From Microbacterium wangchenii (lineage in GTDB: Bacteria; Actinomycetota; Actinomycetes; Actinomycetales; Microbacteriaceae): 64,000 nucleotides of DNA. The DNA lies in NCBI RefSeq assembly GCF_004564355.1, contig NZ_CP038266.1, positions 2,232,001 through 2,296,000 on the forward strand. Direction: 5' to 3'. A program made the position numbers and the translations under genes. Below are positions 18,646 through 27,292 of the stretch, in pieces. How positions within the stretch are numbered: position 1 is the first letter of the stretch; every line of letters starts with the position of its first letter. Under the pieces are notes generated by a model, which did no database searches, was not told the DNA's origin, and saw only the letters and a list, made by a program, of their open reading frames with translations.

Positions 18646-18986
18646 CCGCTTGAATCCGCCGATCCCTCTGCAGGCGTCCCCGTTGAGCACCACCTTTACA
18701 ACCCAGATCGAATGCCACCGAAGCAAGCAGCAGTCCCCACCGTCACCTGCTCGTTGAATCGGTAGCCCACGCGACTGCTTCGGTCACAGCCGTGGACGAA
18801 CTCATACCGCAGTCAGTCAGTCAGTCAGTCATTCAATCGGATGAACTTGTTCTCGGGTGCGCCATCACGCCACGATGACGCTCAGCCGCCAGGGCCGAGC
18901 TGCGCGATCTCCGGACGTCACCAGTGGATACGACCACGGGAAATGACGTGCTGCTGTGCGGAGCATGCGCGATCTATGCTCCGATT
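18646..18986 (+). other. intergenic stretch with CAGT tetranucleotide repeat
   Basis: There is no gene here. Positions 18810-18830 hold five CAGT units in tandem, a simple repeat unusual in this GC-rich DNA. TATGCT at 18974-18979 is a good -10 box for the lipoprotein gene starting at 18987. Confidence 0.6.
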
Positions 18987-19469
18987 ATGAATCGGATGCA
19001 GCCCAAGTTCCCGACCGCGAGTCTGGTAATCGTTGCACTAATCGGGCTCCTCGCAGGCTGCTCAAGCCAAGCCGGTGCGAATGAGCCAACCCCGAAACTT
19101 GAGGAGGCGGCCACCCCCTCCGCATCGGCCAGCGCGAACCTGGACGAGCAAACCTGTCTGGCATTCGGCGATGTTTCCACGATCCTCCAGAACGCTGAAA
19201 GGGCCCGACGCGAACAGCGAATGACCCAGCAGGAGTATGACGGTTGGCAGCGCCTCGCCACCCGCGTCTTGGGCCGTATACCCACTTCGGGCGACGGCCC
19301 TGTGAGCGACGCCATGGAGGTGCTCCAGAAACTCGCGCCCGCCATTCCTAACGGGATGGCGCGTCCGACAAAGATCGGTACAGCGGAGTGGTGGGCGGCC
19401 GCGCCAATTGGCGAAGCTTGCGCCCGGGCTGGCTATCAACTCGCTGGCGAAGGTTTTACTGGCGGCTGA
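18987..19469 (+). CDS. putative lipoprotein
   Basis: This 160-residue protein has a lipoprotein signal peptide (SLVIVALIGLLAGCSS, lipobox LAGC) and an A/P/S/E-rich linker. A small domain follows that contains two Cys (EQTCLAFGDVSTILQNAERA and APIGEACARAGYQL) which could form a disulfide. A helical YDGWQRLATRVLGRIPTSG segment lies between them. The ATG at 18987 follows a TATGCT -10 box by 7 bases, indicating a leaderless transcript. An upstream in-frame start at 18924 is less likely. Function is unknown. Confidence 0.75.
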   Translation: MNRMQPKFPTASLVIVALIGLLAGCSSQAGANEPTPKLEEAATPSASASANLDEQTCLAFGDVSTILQNAERARREQRMTQQEYDGWQRLATRVLGRIPTSGDGPVSDAMEVLQKLAPAIPNGMARPTKIGTAEWWAAAPIGEACARAGYQLAGEGFTGG

Positions 19470-19994
19470 ACGCGGGGGCCATCGGATCATGACGGGCCCT
19501 AGCAGGATGGCGTCGCAATGTGCCCGACGGCTGAACTCTGGGTTGCGTGTCGGCGCCGGTCTCATCCCTGTGGATGAGGCTTGATGCGCCCTGAACCGGG
19601 GGAAGCCGGGAATGATTCAGCAACCGCAGCCCTCGTCAAACGCTGAGGCACGGCATCGTCAAACGAATCAAGTCGAGGTGCTTGAGTATTTGAGACGTTC
19701 GCGATCGCGGCACGGGAGTGGCCGCATGGCCGCACTCAAACCGCGCATTCGGCGGCCACGAGCGACGCGCCGAGGCGTTCAGCAAGACAAACGATCGCGA
19801 AGCGATACCAGCTTTGAAAGTCATTCATTTGAACGAACTTCTGAGATTCCCTAGGTCCGCCATTCTCCTAGGGAATGCCCGGTCAGACCGGGAATCATCA
19901 TGACGGCGCCGCCTCAATCCGCGAACTATCACTTCCAGACCTGCCACAGTGCGGGGAGGACACGCCATGCGCGCTCTATCCGGGGGGATTTCTA
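19470..19994 (+). other. intergenic stretch with several inverted repeats
   Basis: No gene is supported in these 525 bases. Three stem-loops are visible. They are CTCATCC-ctgt-GGATGAG at 19561-19578, ATTCCCTAGG...CCTAGGGAAT at 19846-19876 (10-bp arms, 11-base loop) and CCCGGT-cag-ACCGGG at 19878-19892. The last two are adjacent and could be a terminator or an operator ahead of the Tat-signal gene at 19995. Confidence 0.5.
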
Positions 19995-20564
19995 ATGTTC
20001 GACGCTGATCGACCGAGGCTTTCGCGGCGGGCGTTGTTGCAGGTCGCCGCTGCCGGTTCTGTCGTACTGGCCGGGAGCCTGCTCCCGACGTCTCGGGCGG
20101 CGGCTGACGTGCAGCTGGCCACGGCCGGGGCTGCGAGAACAAGCAGTCGTGATGCTCCTCTGGACTTCGAAGGCGTAAAGGCCGAGTATCGGCACGCAGT
20201 CCTGACGTTCCCGCTGCCGCTCCCAAATGGGTGGGGTTTCCCGCCCGAATCCGAGTGGAGAGACCCTGGGCCGGGCGTGCACTGGGAACGCGGTTGCGGG
20301 CGAGCAGAGGCGTTTCTGTCCTGGCAGCGGGCCGTCGCCATCGCGGCGTGGAACGCGCACGAGCAGGGCGATCACCAGAGCGCCCGTCAACTCCTGGACA
20401 TCCTCGAAGCGGGCCATGACTCCCCCACGCGTCGTGCCGTGATGGAGGACATCGACAATCTGTTCGTCACGGAAGGTATTCGCCCAGCGCGCGCCGGCGA
20501 AATGACTGCACGCGGAGCGGTCGCCAGCGACTTCACAGCGTTGCTGAGCCTCGTTGCCGCGTAG
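19995..20564 (+). CDS. Tat-signal secreted protein
   Basis: This 189-residue protein has a twin-arginine signal peptide: LSRRALLQVAAAGSVVLAG, with the RR pair followed by a moderately hydrophobic core, then an Ala-rich cleavage region. The mature part includes FPLPLPNGWGFPPESEWRDP and GCGRAEAFLSWQRAVAIAAW. It ends in helices (QSARQLLDILEAGHDS). The ATG follows a GGGGGG-rich ribosome site. No enzyme family is recognised. An orphan TatA is encoded 0.7 kb downstream, which suggests the export system and substrate travel together. Confidence 0.75.
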   Translation: MFDADRPRLSRRALLQVAAAGSVVLAGSLLPTSRAAADVQLATAGAARTSSRDAPLDFEGVKAEYRHAVLTFPLPLPNGWGFPPESEWRDPGPGVHWERGCGRAEAFLSWQRAVAIAAWNAHEQGDHQSARQLLDILEAGHDSPTRRAVMEDIDNLFVTEGIRPARAGEMTARGAVASDFTALLSLVAA

Positions 20565-20702
20565 CGGACCTCTCGATCCGTCATTCGGCCTCGCATCACG
20601 TTCCGACTCACCCGCCCGGAAGAAGCGGTATCAGGCATATAACAACCCAGCAAGACGCGACGAGATGTCGCGCCGTAGAGAGTCCATATAGGAGGGAACC
20701 AC

Positions 20703-21065
20703 ATGGCATGGTCATTCGCGTATCCCGCGGCGGGGCAGGCGCAAGGCGTTAACGGCTTCCAGTGGTGGGGAACGTGGCGTACGCTCAAGGGCCCTGTTCA
20801 GATGCGGCTAACTGACGTGACGTCTGGTGACTACAGGTGGTCGACGTGCACCATGCGTGTGACTTTGCGAAACTCAGCCGGACAGCAGCTCGGGACCGGA
20901 GTGCTCTCAAAGACGTGGGGAGTTACACCGGGCTTTACTCAGCTCGCGCATTTCACGACGGCGCAGACGGTTCAGCTCGGCACTTGGTTCGAGTTCGCCA
21001 ACCTGTCACCCTATAGCGGCGCCGACTGGACATCGACCCTGCGCTGGGACCCTGCGCTGGCTTGA
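20703..21065 (+). CDS. hypothetical protein, possibly surface/beta-rich
   Basis: This 120-residue protein starts MAWSFAYPAAGQAQGVNGFQ and is rich in Trp, Thr and Gly. It contains alternating strands such as RWSTCTMRVTLRNSAGQQLG and TTAQTVQLGTWFEFANLSPY. The composition fits a small beta-sandwich. There is no signal peptide. A very good ribosome site (TAGGAGGGAAC) precedes the ATG. It lies between the Tat-signal gene and tatA, and no function is recognised. Confidence 0.65.
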   Translation: MAWSFAYPAAGQAQGVNGFQWWGTWRTLKGPVQMRLTDVTSGDYRWSTCTMRVTLRNSAGQQLGTGVLSKTWGVTPGFTQLAHFTTAQTVQLGTWFEFANLSPYSGADWTSTLRWDPALA

Positions 21066-21245
21066 AAGTGCGTTGTCGGCGGGATGAGCGGCGAACCATC
21101 TCTCCTCAGAGGTCACGTAGGGGGAACTCACACGGACAGTCGCCTCGCTCATTGCCCCTGCAGCATGCGGCCCCAGCCACGAGGACAAGCCGTCTCGAGT
21201 ATCTCCGTGCCACCTTGCCCCGACAAACAGACTCGAGGAGTGTCT

Positions 21246-21461
21246 GTGCTCAGCAACCTCAACGGTTTCCACCTGCACATTGTGCTCGCCGTCATACTCG
21301 TTGTATTTGGCGCTGCCACGCTACCGGCATTGGCAAAGAGTTTGAGGCAGTCTGCCCGCGTCTTCCGCGGGGAGATGCAGGACATAGAAAAGGACAGTGG
21401 CGAACTCAATTCGTCTGGCGCTGACCCGCGCCCGGCGCCGCTGAAGCTATTTGGCTCCTAG
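21246..21461 (+). CDS. tatA: TatA-like twin-arginine translocase subunit
   Basis: This 71-residue protein starts with GTG behind GAGGAG. One N-terminal transmembrane helix, HIVLAVILVVFGAATLPALA, is followed by an amphipathic helix, KSLRQSARVFRGEMQDIEKD, and a short polar tail. This is the TatA/E plan, with the FG hinge residues present. TatA oligomers form the conduit for folded proteins recruited by TatBC. No tatB or tatC lies in the window, so this is probably an accessory copy. Two Tat substrates are close by at 19995 and 28076. Confidence 0.85.
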   Translation: MLSNLNGFHLHIVLAVILVVFGAATLPALAKSLRQSARVFRGEMQDIEKDSGELNSSGADPRPAPLKLFGS

Positions 21462-21599
21462 TCGAGCCCTCAAGCCCCTCCTGCCCTGCCAAAGCGGCTC
21501 CGTCCGGTCGGGGTCGGCGTGCGGCTGGGCATGCCGCCTCGACCGCCCACGCCAGCCTGACCCGATGCCGGATCGACCGGCTCAGCCACGTCGACGTCC

Positions 21600-21830
21600 G
21601 CACCTGATGAACCCGCACACCGCTACGAACACGCGCATCGGGGCTCGCTGGTCTATGTCGATGTGAAGAAGCTCGGCAACATTCCTGACGGCGGCGGCTG
21701 GCGATACGTTGGCCGGTTCCAGGGCGACCGCAACCGAGCAGTCACAGCCAAGCGGACCGCGAAACGAGGGATCGCTAGAGACATGGTCACCGGCACCGCG
21801 TTTATCAACACCGTCATTGACAACCACTGA
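21600..21830 (+). pseudogene. IS481-family transposase remnant
   Basis: An open stretch of about 75 codons encodes HRYEHAHRGSLVYVDVKKLG, then NIPDGGGWRYVGRFQGDRN and VTGTAFINTVIDNH before a stop. This is the N-terminal boundary and first catalytic region of IS481 transposases (VDVKKLG...INTVIDDH), with the first catalytic Asp in VYVDVKK. Both the helix-turn-helix and the rest of the catalytic core are missing. It lies between tatA and the histidine kinase gene. Confidence 0.85.
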
Positions 21831-22011
21831 ATCCCACTCGCTTCCTTCGTTCTGGGAGCCACAAGGATGCCACGGACAACGCTCGCGGTATGCGCCTCAA
21901 GAGAGGCGCGAGGCGGGAGTTACAGCGGGCCACCGCGAAGGAATATTCGTTCACGCGAGGCAGCTCATCGGGCGCATGAGAGCATGAAACATCAGGAACG
22001 AGAGCGGGCTG

Positions 22012-23307
22012 ATGACCATCGTTACTCCCTCCGCGCGAGAGGCGACTCCCGCCACCGTGCCGGCAAGGTCAAAGCTGCCGTCAGACAACGTGAGAGTCCT
22101 GATGAGCGCTCCGCTATTCGCTGTCATCGTCTTCGTAGCGACAACAGTGCAGGTCCTTGGGAATCCACTCATCGGCACTATGCGCGGCGCCGTTTGGGAT
22201 CACCCTCTCCCCCTACTCCTGGTCGTCTTCATCGCGGTGGCCACGTGCGCCTTGCAAGCCGCTTGCCTTCTGGCGCTGTCTAGGTACCCGGTCGCCGCGA
22301 TGCTCGGCGCGCTAACTTGCTATCTTGCGTTCGCCCTAGCGGTCGGCGCGCCGAACTGGACCCCGTCCATGCAGCTCGTCGTCGCCATTGCCCTATTCGC
22401 GCTGGCTAGTCAAGCCCGACCAGCCGTCGCTCTGAGCTGGCTCACAGCGGCGATCATCATCACGGTCGTCGTGCTTGCGTTCTGGATCCTGTCTACGGGC
22501 GCGCCTCTTGGGATCGTGTCCGGCTTCGCTATCGATCAAGGGTTGGGTTTTGCTGTCCCCGCTGGGGGTGCGACCGCGCTTGGACTGCTTTGGGCCACCC
22601 ACGCTCGCCTGACCACCGACGCCCGCCTTGAGGCAGCGCGCCTCGCTCGCGAGCAGGAGGCCCGACTGGCCGAAGCGCGAGACATCGAACGCGCGCGGAT
22701 CGCGCAAGAGTTGCACGACGTCGCAGCGCAGCACGTTGCCGGGCTCATTTCGTTATGCGACGCGTCCCTCACCCTCGCCCCTGAGCAGCCCGACCGCGCG
22801 CTGCAACTACTAGAAGAGGTGCGCGCTGAGGGCCGGTTTGCTGCGGCCAGCTTGTACGGCGCCATCGGAGATCTCCGAGCAGTCGACGGTCAGACGATCT
22901 CGGTGACTCCGGATCTGCGCAACGTCGACGATCTGATTGCTTTCTGGAGCCGGAGGGGGATGACGGTGAGGCTGCAGAGCGTCGGTGGCGTCGCCGACCT
23001 GCCCGCAGTGGTCTCGAGCATCGCCTACCGGGGGATGCAAGAAGCGCTCGCCAACGCAGCGAAGCACTCTCCCGGCTCCATAGTTCAGGTGGACGTCGTC
23101 GTACGCAGCGATCGGCTGGAGGTCGCTGTGACGAACTCCGCGGGCTCGACGACTCGGCGTTGCCAGGAACGACTCGGCCTCGGATGGGGGCTGGATGGCC
23201 TCCGCAGCAAGCTCCAGCTCGTGGATGGCACACTGCATGCAGCTGCCCTCGACCAGGGAGGTTGGCGCACTCGAATAGACATTCCGTTCCCCGACCTAGA
23301 TGGGTGA
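22012..23307 (+). CDS. sensor histidine kinase (HisKA_3, NarL-type partner)
   Basis: This 431-residue kinase has about six membrane segments in residues 30-200, including APLFAVIVFVATTVQVLG, PLLLVVFIAVATCALQAACL and LTAAIIITVVVLAFWILSTG. A coiled linker (ARLAREQEARLAEARDIERA) leads to the HisKA_3 phosphoacceptor box IAQELHDVAAQHVAGLISL with His235. The ATPase domain retains the N box (GMQEALANAAKHSPGS) and a G box (LGLGWGLDGLRSKL). The response regulator starts directly after its stop (23308), so the pair is co-translated. The ligand is unknown. The lanthipeptide operon lies 250 bases beyond the regulator, so control of that operon is plausible. Confidence 0.92.
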   Translation: MTIVTPSAREATPATVPARSKLPSDNVRVLMSAPLFAVIVFVATTVQVLGNPLIGTMRGAVWDHPLPLLLVVFIAVATCALQAACLLALSRYPVAAMLGALTCYLAFALAVGAPNWTPSMQLVVAIALFALASQARPAVALSWLTAAIIITVVVLAFWILSTGAPLGIVSGFAIDQGLGFAVPAGGATALGLLWATHARLTTDARLEAARLAREQEARLAEARDIERARIAQELHDVAAQHVAGLISLCDASLTLAPEQPDRALQLLEEVRAEGRFAAASLYGAIGDLRAVDGQTISVTPDLRNVDDLIAFWSRRGMTVRLQSVGGVADLPAVVSSIAYRGMQEALANAAKHSPGSIVQVDVVVRSDRLEVAVTNSAGSTTRRCQERLGLGWGLDGLRSKLQLVDGTLHAAALDQGGWRTRIDIPFPDLDG

Positions 23308-24027
23308 ATGACGTTGACTGAGCGACGGCCCCGCATTCGTGTCCTCATCGCCGATGACAACCGGTCGTTCCGTAAGGGCCTTCGACTGCGCCTAGAGCAG
23401 GCGGAGGGCATCATGGTCGTCGGCGAGGCAGCAACAGGACGCGACGCAGTGCTAGCCGCGCGGGCCGAACGGGCCGACGTCGTCCTCATGGACTTGGAGA
23501 TGCCAGGCGTAAATGGCGTTGACGCCACCCGGATCCTCACGAGCGCCGAGGACCGGAAGGTCGGCGTGGTCGTCCTCACAAGCCATAGCGCGGACGCGCA
23601 TGTGCTGCGGGCTCTGGAGTCGGGCGCCAACGGTTATCTCTTGAAATCCCACGACACTTATCAACTCCTCGAAGCGATCCGAGCAGCGCATCGCGGCGAC
23701 GCTGTCATGAGTCCCCGAGTCACCGCGCCTGTATTGAGAGAGCTCGCGCGACGTCACGACGTTCGAACGCAGAGCCCCGTGAAGGAGCTTCTGAGCCCGT
23801 CTGAGCGACGCGTAATCGTCGTCCTGACGAGCGGCGTAACCACCAACGACGAGATTGCAGCGCAACTCGGTGTCTCGGTGAACACCGTCCGCTCGCATAT
23901 CCAATCGGCGATGCGGAAAGTCGGGGCCGGCGACCGAACGCAGTTGGCGCTTTGGGGCGTGCGAAACAGCATCGACGACTTCAGCCCGTCATCCAAACGG
24001 ACTTCAGCCAGTCATCCAAATGAATGA
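23308..24027 (+). CDS. NarL/FixJ-type response regulator
   Basis: This 239-residue regulator has a receiver domain starting PRIRVLIADDNRSFRKGLRL, with the phosphoacceptor Asp62 in VVLMDLEMPGVNGVDATRIL. The conserved Thr/Ser region is VVVLTSHSADAH and the Lys is in GYLLKSHDTYQLL. The C-terminal LuxR helix-turn-helix is LSPSERRVIVVLTSGVTTND, then EIAAQLGVSVNTVRSHI. It is adjacent to its kinase and 250 bases upstream of lanKC. The last 16 codons contain a 23-base tandem repeat, an odd end for this family. Confidence 0.93.
   Translation: MTLTERRPRIRVLIADDNRSFRKGLRLRLEQAEGIMVVGEAATGRDAVLAARAERADVVLMDLEMPGVNGVDATRILTSAEDRKVGVVVLTSHSADAHVLRALESGANGYLLKSHDTYQLLEAIRAAHRGDAVMSPRVTAPVLRELARRHDVRTQSPVKELLSPSERRVIVVLTSGVTTNDEIAAQLGVSVNTVRSHIQSAMRKVGAGDRTQLALWGVRNSIDDFSPSSKRTSASHPNE
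23977..24022 (+). repeat. 23-bp tandem repeat at the end of the response regulator gene
   Basis: Two copies of a 23-base unit, GACTTCAGCC followed by M-GTCATCCAAA and two bases, lie at 23977-23999 and 24000-24022. They differ at two positions. A third TCATCCAA box occurs inverted (ATTGGATGA) at 24058-24066. The arrangement may be regulator binding sites or simply a duplication. Confidence 0.6.
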
Positions 24028-24244
24028 ACTCTGACAAGACGCGCTGACAGTCGTCCGATTGGATGAGTACGCGAGTTCGACCTCAGGGTTCGCGGCGTCA
24101 ACCGCCCGCGACCCTTCTCCCGCCTCTGGACTCGGTCTCTTGAGCGCTCGAGTTCTGACGGACGCCGACTTTGGCACCGGTCGATGGTGCGGTCGTGAGC
24201 AAGAATTCGGTCTCACCGTCGTCCCCCAGCCGTGCACGATGTCC

Positions 24245-24268
24245 TCACGCCGCCATCTGACGGCGTGA
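24245..24268 (+). promoter_or_regulatory. inverted repeat upstream of lanKC
   Basis: TCACGCCG (24245-24252) and CGGCGTGA (24261-24268) form a perfect 8-bp inverted repeat with an 8-base spacer, ending 9 bases before the lanKC start. It could be an operator or an RNA hairpin affecting lanKC translation. Confidence 0.45.
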
Positions 24269-24277
24269 AGTAGCCAC

Positions 24278-26911
24278 GTGTGGGGGCAATCCGTGGACCC
24301 GATTCATCCGCGCTTTACGCTCGCCGACAGCGAGTTCTACGACGACCCGCGACGACTTCGCGTCGGAGCCGCACCGCGGTTCGTCGTCCCGTCGCATCTC
24401 GACTGGGACCGCTGGCAAAGCTCGGGTGACGGGCATTGGTCCTACTGGCTGCCACCGGCTCACGTTCTTCCCGAGCAAGGGTGGAAGATCCACTTGAGCT
24501 CGACGGCCAATTCCGCCGCCCGTGTGTTGGACGTCGCCGCGGTGTACTGCCACGAGAATCGCCTCGCGTTCAAGCACCTGCAGGACCATCAGGTGCTTGA
24601 GGCAGTCAACGCGAAGGACGCCGACCGCACGGCATCCGGAAAATTCGTCACGATCTACCCGACGTCCCCGGAACAGCTGCAGTGCGCGTTGCGCGACCTC
24701 GGCAAGATGACGGCGCGGTACGACGGCCCTCACATCTTGTCTGACCTGCACTGGCACCAGGGACCGGTCTTTGTCAGATACGGCGGTTTTCTTCCGCTTT
24801 TCACCGAAGTCGACGGCGAGCGGCTTCCCGCAATCCGACACCCAGACGGCTCATTGGTGCCGGACCTGCGCGGGACTGCGTTCGGGCTACCTTCATGGGT
24901 CACAGTCCCCGACCTCCTGTCTCCTCTCCTCGAGGCCAGCAGGGACACGACCGTGCCACCGGGGTTCCCCACCGTCACTAAGGCCTTGCACTTTTCGAAC
25001 GCCGGTGGCGTTTACGAGGCGGTCGACGGCGGACGAACGGTGGTCGTCAAGGAAGCGCGCCCCTTTGCCGGCCTCACCCCGGACGGCCGAGATGCGATCA
25101 CCCGCATCACACAGGAAGCGCGCGTGCTTCAATCCTTGGACAACCCCAGTGTGGTGCGGGCAGTCCGGTCCTTTGAAGTGCACGGACATCGTTATCTCGT
25201 GACCGAACGGGTCCCTGGCCGGCCGCTCTCTACCGAGGTCGTGTCACGACACCCTCTCGCCCGCGCCGACAGCGACGAAGCCTCTGAGCGCAGCTACCGG
25301 GACTGGGCCCTCAACGTGTGCCGTCGCCTGGATGCGGTGGTGGCCGACCTACATGAGGCGGGGTACACCCACGGTGACCTGCATCCCGGCAACTTCTTGA
25401 TGCGTGGTGAATGCGACGTAGTGCTCATCGACTTCGAGATGGCCCGCCCTGCGGCAGACAATGCGGCCGCCTTAATCGGAGCGCCGGGCTTCACCCCGAA
25501 CCAACCGAGGCGGGGCACTTCCCTGGACAGGTACGCCCTTGGCTGCATAAAACTGTTCCTTTTCGTCCCCCTCACTCCTCTGATTAACGCGGATCGCTCG
25601 AAGGCGCCTGAGCTTGTTCGCTGGGCTCAGAGGCGCTTCGACCTTCCAGATGAGTGGGCGAATGATGTCCTGAAGGACATCGCTCCTGGCACCTCCGAAC
25701 TCATCGATGTGAGCGCATCGCAAGACATCGACGCGCGCATTAAGCGGCTTCAAACTCAACTTCTCGCTGACGCAACACCTGACCGGAAGGACCGGTTATG
25801 GCCTGGCGATCCCATCCAATTCGACCAGCCGTCATTCGCTCTCGCACACGGCGCACTCGGTCCGCTTATGGCACTCCATGACGCTGGCGCGCGCACGCCC
25901 GAAGACCTCGTTGATTGGGCTGTCCAATCAACACGAACGGCAAGGGCGGCTGGACCAGGTCTAATGGATGGACTGGCCGGCGCCGCTGTGGCGTTCGGTC
26001 ATCTGGGACGGCAGGACGCATCGGACGAGGCACTCGCGCGAACGCTCGGGACCGACCTCGGCGACCCACCGCACCTCTATGGAGGGCTGGCCGGCATAGG
26101 GCTGGCATATCTCCAACTCTCCGACACCCGCCCGCAGCTACTCGAGGAAGCGTTGAAGATCGCTGTTCGGCTGCGGCGCCATACGGCATCTTGGAGTTCG
26201 GACACCAAGACATCGGTTCCCACAGGCACCGCGGGGCTCATGCGGGGCGCGAGTGGTATCGCCCTATTCTTCCTGCACCTATTCGACAAGACCGGTGATC
26301 GGACGTTCATCCACCTAGCCGAAGACGGGGTCCGTGCCGACATCCGACTTTGTGCCTTCACCGCAGACGGGTCACTGCAGGTCAACGAAGGCTGGCGAAT
26401 GTTCCCGTACCTAGGTGCGGGATCGGCGGGTATCGGACACGTACTCGTTCAGCTACTCGATCGACACCCGACGAGCCCTCTTCGCGGGCACCTGGCCGCT
26501 CTCACGCGCGCTACGCATTCTGAGCTTGTCTACGAGGCCGGGCTGATCCAGGGACGCGCCGGTTTCATCCATTACTTGTCCGGTCTCGACCAACGAGGGC
26601 TGGCTAGCGACGCTGACCGCCGCGCGCTGCGACGCCATCTCGAACGGCTGGACCTGCACGCCATCGCAGGACCCGCAGGTACGGGTTTCGCAGGGCGTGG
26701 CTTGCTTCGACGGTCAGGTGACCTAGCGACAGGAGCCGCGGGCGTTCTACACACCCTCGTCGCAGCACGTTCCGGCTGGTCAAGGCGAGCTGCTTTGCCC
26801 TTCCTTCCGCTCCCCTCGGAACTATCGCTGCCCTTATCTGGGGCCGAACCGTTGCGAGGAGGTGACACATATGGGGTATCTGCTTTCGTTGCAGGCACTG
26901 GAGCAGCGTGA
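24278..26911 (+). CDS. lanKC: class III lanthipeptide synthetase LanKC
   Basis: This 877-residue enzyme dehydrates Ser/Thr of a precursor peptide and forms (methyl)lanthionine or labionin rings. The N-terminal lyase domain (about 1-210) has GWKIHLSSTANSA with K70 and H72, and LAFKHLQD with K99/H100. The kinase domain (about 225-500) has VVVKEARPF with K258, the loop YTHGDLHPGNFL with D367, and VVLIDFEMARP with D385. The cyclase domain (about 520-877) has the double-glycine pattern (LMDGLAGAAVAFGHLG, HLYGGLAGIGLAYL, LMRGASGIALFFLHL). It lacks the Cys-His-Gly zinc ligands of LanC and class IV LanL, so class III is indicated. Length is normal. The precursor gene begins inside its last 41 bases. 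Confidence 0.93.
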   Translation: MWGQSVDPIHPRFTLADSEFYDDPRRLRVGAAPRFVVPSHLDWDRWQSSGDGHWSYWLPPAHVLPEQGWKIHLSSTANSAARVLDVAAVYCHENRLAFKHLQDHQVLEAVNAKDADRTASGKFVTIYPTSPEQLQCALRDLGKMTARYDGPHILSDLHWHQGPVFVRYGGFLPLFTEVDGERLPAIRHPDGSLVPDLRGTAFGLPSWVTVPDLLSPLLEASRDTTVPPGFPTVTKALHFSNAGGVYEAVDGGRTVVVKEARPFAGLTPDGRDAITRITQEARVLQSLDNPSVVRAVRSFEVHGHRYLVTERVPGRPLSTEVVSRHPLARADSDEASERSYRDWALNVCRRLDAVVADLHEAGYTHGDLHPGNFLMRGECDVVLIDFEMARPAADNAAALIGAPGFTPNQPRRGTSLDRYALGCIKLFLFVPLTPLINADRSKAPELVRWAQRRFDLPDEWANDVLKDIAPGTSELIDVSASQDIDARIKRLQTQLLADATPDRKDRLWPGDPIQFDQPSFALAHGALGPLMALHDAGARTPEDLVDWAVQSTRTARAAGPGLMDGLAGAAVAFGHLGRQDASDEALARTLGTDLGDPPHLYGGLAGIGLAYLQLSDTRPQLLEEALKIAVRLRRHTASWSSDTKTSVPTGTAGLMRGASGIALFFLHLFDKTGDRTFIHLAEDGVRADIRLCAFTADGSLQVNEGWRMFPYLGAGSAGIGHVLVQLLDRHPTSPLRGHLAALTRATHSELVYEAGLIQGRAGFIHYLSGLDQRGLASDADRRALRRHLERLDLHAIAGPAGTGFAGRGLLRRSGDLATGAAGVLHTLVAARSGWSRRAALPFLPLPSELSLPLSGAEPLRGGDTYGVSAFVAGTGAA

Positions 26912-26996
26912 AAGCGAGCGAACCGAAGCCTTTGGCAGCGCGTTCAGCCTGGGGGCCTGCTACAGCGCCATGTCCACCAGCGCTTGTGTGGCTTGA
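26871..26996 (+). CDS. lanA: class III lanthipeptide precursor (LanA), two labionin-type motifs
   Basis: This 41-residue peptide starts MGYLLSLQALEQRESERTEA. LLSLQALE matches the LLxLQxLE/ILELQ leader motif that class III synthetases recognise. The core, about residues 22-41, contains S23-S26-C30 and S32-S35-C39, two successive SxxSxxxC motifs that in labyrinthopeptins become labionin rings. T36 and S37 are further dehydration sites. GAGGAGGTG (26856-26864) lies 6 bases upstream of the ATG. The gene overlaps the lanKC end by 41 bases in another frame, and a terminator hairpin follows. No identical core is known to me. Protein identity rests on motif and position, which agree closely. Confidence 0.9.
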   Translation: MGYLLSLQALEQRESERTEAFGSAFSLGACYSAMSTSACVA

Positions 26997-27004
26997 GTGA
27001 GTGC

Positions 27005-27040
27005 CGGCTGCCGGAAAACGCACGCGCTCTCCGGCAGCCG
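27005..27040 (+). terminator. terminator of the lanKC-lanA operon
   Basis: CGGCTGCCGGA (27005-27015) and TCCGGCAGCCG (27030-27040) are perfect 11-base complements with a 14-base loop, starting 8 bases after the lanA stop. It should end the transcript, or protect its 3' end, keeping downstream genes out of the operon. Confidence 0.75.
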
Positions 27041-27292
27041 TCGCCTCCTGCGATCTCATAGCGCTCCTCCCTCCCTGCACATGGACGCGGAGGCGAGGCG
27101 GCACGCGGCGCGACCAGACCGGAAGAAACTGGACAGCGGCTAGTCCATTCAGATGATTCCTCCCAGTCATTAGAGGCAGCGTCGCGTCCGAGCTCCACGG
27201 GCCCCACCGCGCGAGTCTGGGCTCTCCCAGGCGACGTCGTCAGACGGATCGTAAGGTGACCACCTGACTGCCAACACCGGCAAGGAGCGAAG

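Noticed and set aside
18810..18830. CAGT tandem units as a CRISPR or regulatory array
   Set aside because: Units are four bases with no spacers; it is a simple tetranucleotide repeat. No CRISPR array or cas gene is present in the window.
24278..26911. Class IV (LanL) synthetase
   Set aside because: The C-terminal domain lacks the Cys and Cys-His zinc ligands required in LanL and LanC. The precursor's LLxLQxLE and SxxSxxxC patterns fit class III.
26944..27207. 87-codon minus-strand frame after lanA
   Set aside because: It runs through the terminator hairpin and antisense to lanA, has no ribosome site and shows no family resemblance.
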